Shown here one piece after another: positions 1 to 5,018 of a DNA stretch of 5,126 nucleotides; within the stretch, counting starts at the first letter, position 1, and every line of letters begins with the position of its first letter. The notes beneath the pieces were generated by a model. It was not told where the DNA came from. It was given only the letters and a program-made list of their open reading frames with translations, and made no database searches. The stretch is taken from positions 1-5,126 of the forward strand of contig DMTN01000014.1 in the NCBI GenBank assembly GCA_003477305.1, in the 5' to 3' direction. Both the position numbers and the translations under genes were made by a program. This DNA comes from Acholeplasmatales bacterium. Its GTDB lineage: Bacteria > Bacillota_I > Bacilli_A > Izemoplasmatales > Hujiaoplasmataceae.

Positions 1-54
1 GTGCGCTTTACAGGGTATATTTTAATGTCGGTTTCAGGATGTTTTTCTTGGCCG

Positions 55-1683
55 TTAATCCGCGGTGATGAGGATCCGCGTCGCGGGCAGCCAGACGGAA
101 GCGTCGATCACGAGGATCACGAGCAGGGCGGGAAGGCCGCCGACGGTGAGTGCGAGATATAGCGAATACAAGAGCGGGACGATCAAAAGCATGTTCCAAA
201 GGATGTTCTGTCCGAGCGCGACGTGGCGGACGATGCGGTTTTTGACGAAGGCGTTCACGTAGAGCGAAACGATTCCGACCGCGGCCGGGATGAAGAACAG
301 GAAGGAAGCCCCGGACAGGACGAACCCGGTCGCGAGCGCGAGCACGAGGTTCACGAGGATGCCGCCGAGCATCATCGCGACGTTCTTGTCGCGGCGGACG
401 AACAGCTTCAGGAGCAGATAGAGGTCGAAGAGACAGCCGGCGAGGATCACGAAGGTCGGCAGGTCGGTTCCCTCCATGCGCGTATAGGTGAGCGAATAGG
501 GTACCTTTCCGAAGAAGGCGATGATGTTCCCGAGGATCAGTCCGACGAGGAAAGAAAGGACGACGACCGCGAGGACGAGTCCGGCGTACTTGAGCACCTG
601 CAGCGGTTTCAGCTCCTTCTTCCGCGCCAGGAGGAAGACAAAGAGGAAAAGCAGCGCGAAGCAGATCAGGGTCATGACGAGTCCGGCGGTTTCGGTGTAA
701 CTCACGAACCAGTTCGGCAAGATCGTGAAGAACACCGCGTCCTGGTCGCTATCCAGCGCGCCGTCGGCCGCGTAGGCGGCGTCGGTGACGAATTCCTCGA
801 CGAGCGGGATGATCTGCGCCCCGTAGTGCTGGATCGACGACAGGTCGATGTTGATGTATTCGTCGTTGGGAGTGTGGTAATAGTAGAGACCCTTGAGGAC
901 GGCGAAATTCACGCCGGTCTTCCCGACCGCGACGAATTCGGTGAAGTCGGTCATGTTCGGCATGACCGAGTAGACGGCGGTTGCGATCGAGTACGAAACC
1001 GGCCACTCGGCGTTCTTGTAAAAGTCGATGACGGCGGCGTTATTTCCGCTCGTCTCGAACATGTACGCCGCGCCGTCGACGCCGCGCGCTTCGATGTTGA
1101 TGACGAATGCGACGTCGTCCATGAACGCTTCCTGGGCGGCCATCGCGGCCCCGTACAAGCCGGTTTCCTCGGCGTCGGTCACGAGGATGTAGATTGTATT
1201 GGCGAGATCGCGATCGCCGTATAGACGGGCGATTTCAAGTAGGACGGCGAGCCCATAGCCATCGTCGGCCGCGCCGTAGGAACGGCCGAGTTCGCCCGAT
1301 CGGCCGATGTGGCCGCGCGAGTCGTAGTGGGCGACGATCATGATTCCCTTCGGCGAATCGCCGGGAATCACCGCGAGCAGGTTTTGGACGTCGTAGTCGA
1401 TGTCCGCGCCGACTTCCGCGGGCGTATAATTCATTTCGGTCACGTTGGCGGCGCCGACAAACCCCTCGAGTTGGTCGATGAGATACTCTCGCACCGTTTC
1501 GTGCGCTTCGCGTTCGAAGACGGAATGCGGTTCGCGCGCGATTTCCGCGATGTGTCCGGCCGCGTAAACGGCCGAGAAACCCGTTTCCGAATGTTGTGGA
1601 GCCGGGGTGTAGAGGACGAATGTGGCGAGCAAAAACGAGATGAGGACGACGGTCAGGACGATGATGCCGTTCGCGCGTTTCAT
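55..1683 (-). CDS. Membrane-anchored M28 family zinc metallopeptidase with a multi-helix C-terminal domain
   Basis: 542 residues. Residues 7-26 form a hydrophobic N-terminal anchor after a short basic start. Residues about 40-300 form an M28 (aminopeptidase Y-like) domain with all expected active-site residues in order: H119 in AHYDS, bridging D140 in AADDGYG, catalytic E172 and zinc ligand E173 in DAEETGL, zinc ligand E198 in NIEARG, and H270 in YYYHTPNDEY. Residues about 332-535 hold seven hydrophobic segments (near 332-353, 365-388, 409-428, 436-456, 459-478, 491-512, 514-534). Basic loops (ARKKELK, VRRDKN, KNRIVRH) fit a topology with the peptidase outside the cell. The family hydrolyses N-terminal residues or dipeptides with two metal ions; the substrate here is unknown. 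The layout resembles vacuolar or ER M28 proteases (Pff1, ERMP1). The start is fixed by GGAGGT at 1688-1693, 4 nt upstream. The gene is monocistronic as far as visible. The family call is firm; the peptide substrate and role are not known. Confidence 0.93.
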   Translation of the reverse strand: MKRANGIIVLTVVLISFLLATFVLYTPAPQHSETGFSAVYAAGHIAEIAREPHSVFEREAHETVREYLIDQLEGFVGAANVTEMNYTPAEVGADIDYDVQNLLAVIPGDSPKGIMIVAHYDSRGHIGRSGELGRSYGAADDGYGLAVLLEIARLYGDRDLANTIYILVTDAEETGLYGAAMAAQEAFMDDVAFVINIEARGVDGAAYMFETSGNNAAVIDFYKNAEWPVSYSIATAVYSVMPNMTDFTEFVAVGKTGVNFAVLKGLYYYHTPNDEYINIDLSSIQHYGAQIIPLVEEFVTDAAYAADGALDSDQDAVFFTILPNWFVSYTETAGLVMTLICFALLFLFVFLLARKKELKPLQVLKYAGLVLAVVVLSFLVGLILGNIIAFFGKVPYSLTYTRMEGTDLPTFVILAGCLFDLYLLLKLFVRRDKNVAMMLGGILVNLVLALATGFVLSGASFLFFIPAAVGIVSLYVNAFVKNRIVRHVALGQNILWNMLLIVPLLYSLYLALTVGGLPALLVILVIDASVWLPATRILITAD

Positions 1684-1701
1684 GGGGACCTCCGGGGGTT
1701 G

Positions 1702-1716
1702 GTTTGAATTTCAAAC
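1702..1716. promoter_or_regulatory. Perfect 15-bp palindrome, candidate operator of the M28 gene
   Basis: GTTTGAA and TTCAAAC are exact inverted copies around a single central T. The site lies between the -10 box and the ribosome site of the peptidase gene, about +6 to +20 relative to the expected start of transcription, a classic repressor position. The arms are AT-rich with a one-base spacer, so an RNA hairpin is unlikely and a dimeric DNA-binding protein is the better reading. No regulator is encoded in the window, so the binding protein is unknown. Confidence 0.5.
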
Positions 1717-1728
1717 GATCCGCTTTCC

Positions 1729-1757
1729 ATCATATCACCGCGGCGCGTGAAACGCAA
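1729..1757 (-). promoter_or_regulatory. Sigma-A/sigma-70-type promoter of the M28 peptidase gene
   Basis: On the minus strand, a -35 TTGCGT (1752-1757) and a -10 TATGAT (1729-1734) are separated by exactly 17 bp. A TGA triplet directly precedes the -10, giving an extended -10. Transcription should start near 1722, leaving a leader of about 39 nt that contains the 15-bp palindrome and the GGAGGT ribosome site. It lies just past the terminator of the preceding unit, which supports independent transcription of the peptidase gene. Confidence 0.7.
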
Positions 1758-1762
1758 GTACG

Positions 1763-1789
1763 AAAAAACGCCGGCTTGCATGCCGGCGT
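1763..1789 (-). terminator. Rho-independent terminator of the GNAT-DUF1295 unit
   Basis: Read on the minus strand, ACGCCGGC and GCCGGCGT form a perfect 8-bp GC-rich stem (1782-1789 with 1768-1775) around a 6-nt loop ATGCAA, followed by six T residues (1763-1768). It starts 5 nt after the TGA stop of the DUF1295 gene. It separates that unit from the peptidase promoter, whose -35 begins only 5 bp further on. Confidence 0.92.
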
Positions 1790-1794
1790 CGGGT

Positions 1795-2706
1795 TCAGTC
1801 GATTTTCTGGGGAAGCGCATCCTCATCCTGTTCTTCGCCGCGTCGGAAAAACGGCAACAGGACCGAAACGCGTTTCTGATAGTCCGCATAGGTGGGCCGG
1901 GTCGCGAGGATCTTCTTCTCCATCATCGGAATGCTGATGAAGAGGAACATGCACGTCATCGCGAGAGGCGCGAGAAGGTGCAGGCCGATCGGGCCGGCAT
2001 AGCCGATCGAAGCGACATAGACGCCCCACCAGACGGTGATTTCGCCAAAATAGTTCGGATGCCGCGAATACCGCCAGAGACCTTCCTCGATGCAGGCCTT
2101 GCGACCGTGGTTGCGGTGCCGGAAACTTGCCATCTGCCGGTCGGATTGCCATTGCAGAAAGACCCCGAGCAGAATGATCGAGGCTCCCAGGTACGCCCAG
2201 GCGCCGCCCTCCGTCACCCCGGCCATCCGGAGCGGGACCGCGAGTTGGACGAAGACGATCAAGGTCGGAAAGAACATGATGCCGAAGAAGCTGACGAGCG
2301 GCCAAAGTTTCGGGGTCTTCTCCTTGAACATGTCGTAGCGCCAGTCCTGTTCGGAGAAATCGGTCCAAAGCGACGCCCAGTTGCCGGTGAGGCGGACGGC
2401 CCAAATCAGGATGGCGAGATAGAGCATCGTCATCGTCGCATGGACGGCGCCCGCGTCGATCACCGCGAGGAGCAACAGAAACGGCGGCACGACGCTCCAG
2501 TACGGGTCGTAGACGCTTGCGTTTTTGACGAAAAGCGAAGCGATCCAGATCATCAGGGTCATCACGATGTCCGCGACAAACGCGCGGACGACGACGTCGC
2601 CGGGAATCAGAAAGAAGCAGGCTCCCCCGACGGCGAACGTCAGAAGATAGAGGGCGGCAATCATCACGATCGTCGCGTACTTGCGACGGCGCATTCCGGT
2701 TTCCAT
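1795..2706 (-). CDS. DUF1295 family membrane protein, steroid 5-alpha-reductase / ICMT-like
   Basis: 303 residues from the ATG at 2704-2706. A TTG two codons upstream keeps the frame open but lies only 2 nt from AGGAGG (2715-2720), whereas the ATG has an 8-nt spacing, so the ATG is preferred. The protein is strongly hydrophobic, with about seven or eight membrane segments (for example near 10-33, 40-60, 67-85, 135-158, 168-185, 221-260). Family signatures are the NWASLWTDF...EQDWRY stretch (109-124), the conserved GLWRYSRHPNYFGE block (209-222) and the C-terminal TRPTYADYQKRVSVLLPFF (269-287). These match DUF1295 (PF06966), related to steroid 5-alpha-reductases and isoprenylcysteine methyltransferases. 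The family is thought to act on membrane lipids with NADPH or SAM, but bacterial members have no settled substrate. It is the second gene of a unit with the GNAT gene and ends at a strong terminator. Confidence 0.9.
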   Translation of the reverse strand: METGMRRRKYATIVMIAALYLLTFAVGGACFFLIPGDVVVRAFVADIVMTLMIWIASLFVKNASVYDPYWSVVPPFLLLLAVIDAGAVHATMTMLYLAILIWAVRLTGNWASLWTDFSEQDWRYDMFKEKTPKLWPLVSFFGIMFFPTLIVFVQLAVPLRMAGVTEGGAWAYLGASIILLGVFLQWQSDRQMASFRHRNHGRKACIEEGLWRYSRHPNYFGEITVWWGVYVASIGYAGPIGLHLLAPLAMTCMFLFISIPMMEKKILATRPTYADYQKRVSVLLPFFRRGEEQDEDALPQKID

Positions 2707-2714
2707 GGTCAAAG

Positions 2715-2720
2715 CCTCCT
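2715..2720 (-). promoter_or_regulatory. Ribosome binding site of the DUF1295 gene, overlapping the GNAT stop codon
   Basis: On the minus strand AGGAGG lies 8 nt before the ATG at 2704-2706 and only 2 nt before the in-frame TTG at 2710-2712, so it selects the ATG. Its first base is also the last base of the TGA stop of the upstream GNAT gene (2720-2722). This arrangement favours translational coupling, because ribosomes ending the first gene stop directly on the second gene's ribosome site. Confidence 0.75.
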
Positions 2721-3289
2721 CACTTCAGTTCAAGCCGCATCACGACGACCGGGTCGTGGCGCTCGCTCTCGATATATCCGGCTTCGCGATACATGTTCAT
2801 CGTACCGCGGTAGCGGCGTTCGTCCGCCATCGGACGGTCGACGGGCAGGGCGATCGCGGCATCGTATCCTTGCGATCGGAATCCGTCGATCGCGGCTTGC
2901 AGAAGGGCGCGGGCCAGACCCTTGTTCCGATGCGACGGTTCGATCACGAAGCAGATCGTCAGACCGATTTTACCGGATCCGACATATCCTGAAAGTTCGT
3001 CATGAAGCCGCACGTAGTCGAGGCAATCGCCGGCATTCACCCAGCCGACGCAGCGATCGTCTTCGATCGCGACGTAGCCGTGCATCGTTTGTGCCCGGAT
3101 CGCGTTCAACGCGTCGTCGCGATTTTCCGCGCCGGTGCGTTTGATCCAGGCATCGAAGTCGCAGGCGGTCTGATAGTAGCGGCAGTAACAGGATTTCCAT
3201 TCACGGGCATGATCGAATGCCATCGCATCGAAAAGACCGACAAAAAGCATCGCGTCGGCGGGACCGAGCGCGCGAATCTCGATGGACAT
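2720..3289 (-). CDS. GNAT family N-acetyltransferase
   Basis: 189 residues, starting with MSIEIRALGPADAM. Acetyl-CoA-dependent acyltransferase of unknown substrate, expected to be cytosolic. The acetyl-CoA loop is visible in ICFVIEPSHRNKGLARALL (112-130), with the R-x-x-G-x-A signature at R121, G124 and A126, preceded by the beta-4 strand. A YREAGYIE segment (167-174) followed by a hydrophobic strand VVVMRLEL gives the usual C-terminal end of the fold. An N-terminal WKSCYCRYYQ stretch (31-40) with two cysteines recalls a subgroup of Gram-positive GNAT proteins carrying W-x-x-C-x-C. The frame stays open up to 3406, but AAAGGAGG at 3297-3304, 7 nt before the chosen ATG, and the promoter at 3421 make the longer start untenable. 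It is the first gene of a two-gene unit. The fold call is strong; the substrate (small molecule, antibiotic or protein) cannot be told. Confidence 0.9.
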   Translation of the reverse strand: MSIEIRALGPADAMLFVGLFDAMAFDHAREWKSCYCRYYQTACDFDAWIKRTGAENRDDALNAIRAQTMHGYVAIEDDRCVGWVNAGDCLDYVRLHDELSGYVGSGKIGLTICFVIEPSHRNKGLARALLQAAIDGFRSQGYDAAIALPVDRPMADERRYRGTMNMYREAGYIESERHDPVVVMRLELK

Positions 3290-3296
3290 GGTGGTT

Positions 3297-3304
3297 CCTC
3301 CTTT
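3297..3304 (-). promoter_or_regulatory. Ribosome binding site deciding the GNAT start
   Basis: On the minus strand AAAGGAGG is a near-perfect anti-16S match, 7 nt from the ATG at 3287-3289. It rules out the upstream in-frame ATG at 3404-3406, which would add 39 residues without GNAT-like character. The sequence from here to the start codon (GGAACCACCATG) is nearly identical to that of the YwaF-like gene. Confidence 0.85.
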
Positions 3305-3315
3305 GATGAGCGCCG

Positions 3316-3340
3316 CGCCTGAAGAATAAGCGCGCAGGCG
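3316..3340 (-). promoter_or_regulatory. Possible leader hairpin upstream of the GNAT gene
   Basis: CGCCTG and CAGGCG (3335-3340 and 3316-3321) are perfect 6-bp inverted arms around a 13-nt loop in the roughly 125-nt leader. The structure ends 11 nt before the ribosome site. There is no T tract, so it is not a terminator. It could protect or present the ribosome site, but a chance pairing in GC-rich DNA is also possible. Confidence 0.3.
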
Positions 3341-3420
3341 AAACTTCAAGATCGGTCGCAGATCAAACTCAAACGAACCGAAGAATGCCCGACGGCCGAG
3401 CGGCATGCGTTTTGAAAATC

Positions 3421-3449
3421 ATTATACCACCCCCGCCGCCGAATGGGAA
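3421..3449 (-). promoter_or_regulatory. Promoter of the GNAT-DUF1295 unit
   Basis: On the minus strand a perfect -10 TATAAT (3421-3426) is preceded by TGG, an extended -10, and by a weak -35 TTCCCA (3444-3449, four of six consensus bases) at 17 bp. Transcription should begin near 3414, so the leader is about 125 nt. It lies in the 240-bp gap after the five-helix membrane gene, where I see no hairpin with a T tract; read-through from that gene is therefore possible in addition to this promoter. Confidence 0.7.
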
Positions 3450-3529
3450 GACGGTTCCTTGGAATCGTCTCGACGATCGACGGACGAGCGGCAAGAATCG
3501 TTTCAAGATCGCCGGGCGGTAAAGCCGGT

Positions 3530-4006
3530 TCAGCGAAGCGTGACCTTGATGATGCTGGCAAACAGGGTCGCAAGGACGACGGCGTCGACGACGCTCTCAT
3601 ACCAGAGCGGACGGATAGACAACGCCGGAATGCGGGACAAGAGCCATTTTGCCGCCCCGACCGCAAGGAAAACGAGGACGGCGAGTTCCGGCCACCAGCC
3701 GGAATCGCCTTTGACGCCGAACCATTCGTAGACGAGCAGAAAAACGTGGACCGTCCCGACGGCGACGAGCAAAAGATGCGTCGAAAGGAATTCCCGGAGC
3801 GTCGGCCGGGCCGTGGGAACCGGCCGCTCGGAGCGGTCGGACTGCGCGATCAAGACGATCAACGCGCCGACGAAGAGCGCATAGGGGAAGAACAACAACC
3901 ATCGCTCGGAGAGTCCGAGCACGATCAGCACCGGCACGATGATGCTCGCGATCAGGATCGCGAACAACGTCAAACAAAGCAAAGCGCGTCGCAACGAAAT
4001 GGGCAT
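3530..4006 (-). CDS. Small hypothetical integral membrane protein
   Basis: 158 residues from the ATG at 4004-4006, selected by AAGGA at 4013-4017 with a 6-nt gap. The frame is open further upstream to 4291, but that part overlaps the promoter at 4059-4087 and the divergent gene, so it is not coding. I do not recognise a family. Five hydrophobic segments are seen (near 9-31, 36-54, 75-94, 107-124, 138-155), separated by a charged linker AQSDRSERPVPTARPTLRE (54-72) and a polar stretch YEWFGVKGDSGWWPE (93-107). There is no obvious catalytic or metal-binding motif and no signal-peptide cleavage site; a basic start (SLRRA) suggests the N terminus is inside. It is divergently transcribed from the YwaF-like gene and followed on the same strand by the GNAT unit, which has its own promoter. 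Codon choice matches the neighbours. Confidence 0.8.
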   Translation of the reverse strand: MPISLRRALLCLTLFAILIASIIVPVLIVLGLSERWLLFFPYALFVGALIVLIAQSDRSERPVPTARPTLREFLSTHLLLVAVGTVHVFLLVYEWFGVKGDSGWWPELAVLVFLAVGAAKWLLSRIPALSIRPLWYESVVDAVVLATLFASIIKVTLR

Positions 4007-4012
4007 GGGAGA

Positions 4013-4017
4013 TCCTT
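4013..4017 (-). promoter_or_regulatory. Ribosome binding site deciding the start of the five-helix membrane gene
   Basis: On the minus strand AAGGA, within GAAAGGATC, lies 6 nt before the ATG at 4004-4006. Together with the promoter upstream it excludes the much longer open frame that begins at 4291. Confidence 0.7.
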
Positions 4018-4019
4018 TC

Positions 4020-4045
4020 GGGGAACGGCACTGGCCGCGATCCCC
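4020..4045 (-). promoter_or_regulatory. Possible leader hairpin of the five-helix membrane gene
   Basis: GGGGA and TCCCC form a 5-bp closing stem, extended past a T-T mismatch by two further pairs (CG with CG), inside the roughly 46-nt leader. The hairpin ends 2 nt before the AAGGA ribosome site and has no T tract. It may affect translation, but GC-rich DNA yields such pairings easily. Confidence 0.25.
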
Positions 4046-4058
4046 ACCATTCACCGTC

Positions 4059-4087
4059 ATTATAACAGAAGTCCGTCGTTCCGACAA
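4059..4087 (-). promoter_or_regulatory. Promoter of the five-helix membrane gene
   Basis: On the minus strand -35 TTGTCG (4082-4087) and a perfect -10 TATAAT (4059-4064) are 17 bp apart, and TGT directly precedes the -10 (extended -10). Transcription should start near 4052. It is back-to-back with the promoter of the YwaF-like gene; the two -35 boxes are 33 bp apart. Confidence 0.75.
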
Positions 4088-4108
4088 GGCGGCGAGCACT
4101 CTTTGAAA

Positions 4109-4136
4109 TTCGGTGAACTCTTGACTTTTTCGGTGA
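4109..4136 (+). repeat. Direct repeat TTCGGTGA flanking the -35 box of the YwaF-like gene
   Basis: TTCGGTGA occurs at 4109-4116 and again at 4129-4136, a period of exactly 20 bp or about two helical turns, with the -35 TTGACT (4121-4126) between the copies. Same-face direct repeats are typical of tandem regulator sites. The core CGGTGA is common in this GC-rich window and one further TTCGGTGA lies inside the peptidase gene, so coincidence is possible. Confidence 0.35.
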
Positions 4137-4148
4137 TGGTGGTATGAT
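4121..4148 (+). promoter_or_regulatory. Promoter of the YwaF-like membrane protein gene
   Basis: -35 TTGACT (4121-4126) and -10 TATGAT (4143-4148) are 16 bp apart, with TGG directly before the -10 (extended -10). Transcription should start near 4155, giving a short leader of about 22 nt. An in-frame ATG at 4144 lies within the -10 box and so cannot be on the transcript. Confidence 0.8.
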
Positions 4149-4163
4149 GGATTCGTGCATCGA

Positions 4164-4169
4164 AAGGAG
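4164..4169 (+). promoter_or_regulatory. Ribosome binding site deciding the start of the YwaF-like gene
   Basis: AAGGAG lies 7 nt before the ATG at 4177-4179. The alternative ATG at 4144 is upstream of the expected start of transcription, so 4177 is the real start. Confidence 0.85.
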
Positions 4170-4176
4170 AACCACC

Positions 4177-4944
4177 ATGGGTAACTTCGGATCGAAACAT
4201 CTGCTCGGCCTCGCCTGGTTGCTTCCGTCAATCGCCATCCTGCTCGTCGTCCTGCTCGTCCTCCGTAAAAAGAAAGGGTACGGCGAGTCATTCGACCGCA
4301 AGGTCATCCTCGGCGCTTCCATCTTCATTTGGGTTTGGGAGATCATCAAGACGATCTTCATCTTCAACAGCCCCGCTTATGGCAGCGTCGGCGTCTATAC
4401 CGCCTACATGTTGCCGTTTCACATCTGCTCGATGGCGCTATACGCCTATCCGGTGATCGCCGGACGCCATCACAAACTGGCCGAATTCGTCAAGCCCTTC
4501 GCTTTCGCGGTGACGCTCCTCGTGACCGCGATCCTGCTCGTCGTCCCCGACTTCGCCGGCATCCTCGGCAATCTGCCGAACTGGTCGTTCGTCTACGACA
4601 ACATCCTCCCGTTCCAGTCCTTCTCCTACCACGGAACCCTGCTGTTCGTCCCGCTCTACATGGTGCTCTCGGGCTTCTACCGTCCGCGCCTTCGCGATAT
4701 CGGGAAAGCCACCGTCGTCTTCGTCGCCACGGCCATCTTCGCCATCACGATGAACAAGTTGTTTCTGGGCGTGACCGACTTCATGACCCTCGAACACGGC
4801 TGGGGCAACCCCTTCAACTACCTGATCGCCGACCGCTACTGGTTGTATTTCCTGATTCTCGCGGGAATCTCGGTCGGCGGATCCGCATTGACCCTGGGGA
4901 TTGCCGAACTCATTTGGAAACTCTCCCATCGACCTGCGAAATAA
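4177..4944 (+). CDS. YwaF/TMEM164 family (TIGR02206-like) integral membrane protein
   Basis: 255 residues with about seven membrane segments (near 12-30, 42-62, 74-96, 104-124, 152-168, 178-198, 220-246). Family-like features are the LPFHICSM motif (79-86) in the third helix, with H82 and C84, the SFSYHGTLLFVPLYM segment (148-162) with H152, and a late HGWGNPFNYL stretch (207-216). This matches the pattern of Bacillus YwaF and eukaryotic TMEM164. Human TMEM164 is reported as a membrane acyltransferase acting on ether phospholipids through a conserved cysteine; whether bacterial members share this is unknown, so a lipid acyl-transfer role here is only inference. The N-terminal R30-K33 cluster suggests the first loop is cytoplasmic. 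It has its own promoter and terminator, so it is a single-gene unit, divergent from another membrane gene. The family call rests on motif pattern and topology, not on a database search. Confidence 0.8.
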   Translation: MGNFGSKHLLGLAWLLPSIAILLVVLLVLRKKKGYGESFDRKVILGASIFIWVWEIIKTIFIFNSPAYGSVGVYTAYMLPFHICSMALYAYPVIAGRHHKLAEFVKPFAFAVTLLVTAILLVVPDFAGILGNLPNWSFVYDNILPFQSFSYHGTLLFVPLYMVLSGFYRPRLRDIGKATVVFVATAIFAITMNKLFLGVTDFMTLEHGWGNPFNYLIADRYWLYFLILAGISVGGSALTLGIAELIWKLSHRPAK

Positions 4945-4961
4945 CCCTCATTCAACGCAAA

Positions 4962-4990
4962 AGGACGCCCCTCGGGACGTCCTGTTTTTT
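4962..4990 (+). terminator. Rho-independent terminator after the YwaF-like gene, possibly bidirectional
   Basis: AGGACG pairs with CGTCCT; beyond one C-A mismatch further C-G pairs extend the stem to a small loop. The hairpin is followed by G and six T residues (4985-4990). It starts 17 nt after the TAA stop. On the opposite strand the same hairpin is followed by TTTTGCG, a weaker T tract, so it could also end the convergent gene that stops at 5019. Confidence 0.88.
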
Positions 4991-5018
4991 ATGAACCGGA
5001 ACGATCGGGACTCCCCGG

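Noticed and set aside
1..54. TTTACA and TATATT boxes at 7-21 as a plus-strand promoter, or a terminator of the M28 gene
   Set aside because: The boxes are too close for a promoter and no plus-strand gene follows; there is no stable hairpin with a T tract after the peptidase stop.
223..1224. Long plus-strand open frame opposite the M28 gene
   Set aside because: Its product is a low-complexity D/E/R/V/H-rich sequence produced by reading GC-rich codons antisense; no ribosome site, and the minus-strand gene has complete family motifs.
1747..3144. 465-codon plus-strand open frame spanning the DUF1295 and GNAT genes
   Set aside because: It runs antisense across two motif-complete genes, a terminator and their junction; its R/D-rich, motif-free product is typical of a shadow frame.
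3290..3406. N-terminal extension of the GNAT protein to the ATG at 3404-3406
   Set aside because: It starts about 10 nt after the predicted transcription start, has no ribosome site, and the internal ATG at 3287-3289 has an ideal AAAGGAGG; the extra 39 residues are not GNAT-like.
3460..3490. Self-complementary TCGTC/GACGA and TCGACGATCGA stretch after the five-helix membrane gene
   Set aside because: Short overlapping pairings built from common CG-rich words, with no T tract; not convincing as a terminator or an operator.
1735..4136. CGGTGA near several promoters as a shared regulatory box
   Set aside because: CGGTGA also occurs many times inside genes in this window (for example near 62, 142, 781, 2034, 4507), so the six-base word alone carries no signal.
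3443..4147. 234-codon plus-strand open frame opposite the five-helix membrane gene
   Set aside because: The charged, glutamine- and arginine-rich product has no domain, and the frame crosses two promoters; the opposite strand gives a coherent membrane protein with promoter and ribosome site.
4438..4929. Minus-strand open frame within the YwaF-like gene
   Set aside because: An acidic, motif-free antisense product lying fully inside a gene with a good promoter, ribosome site and terminator.
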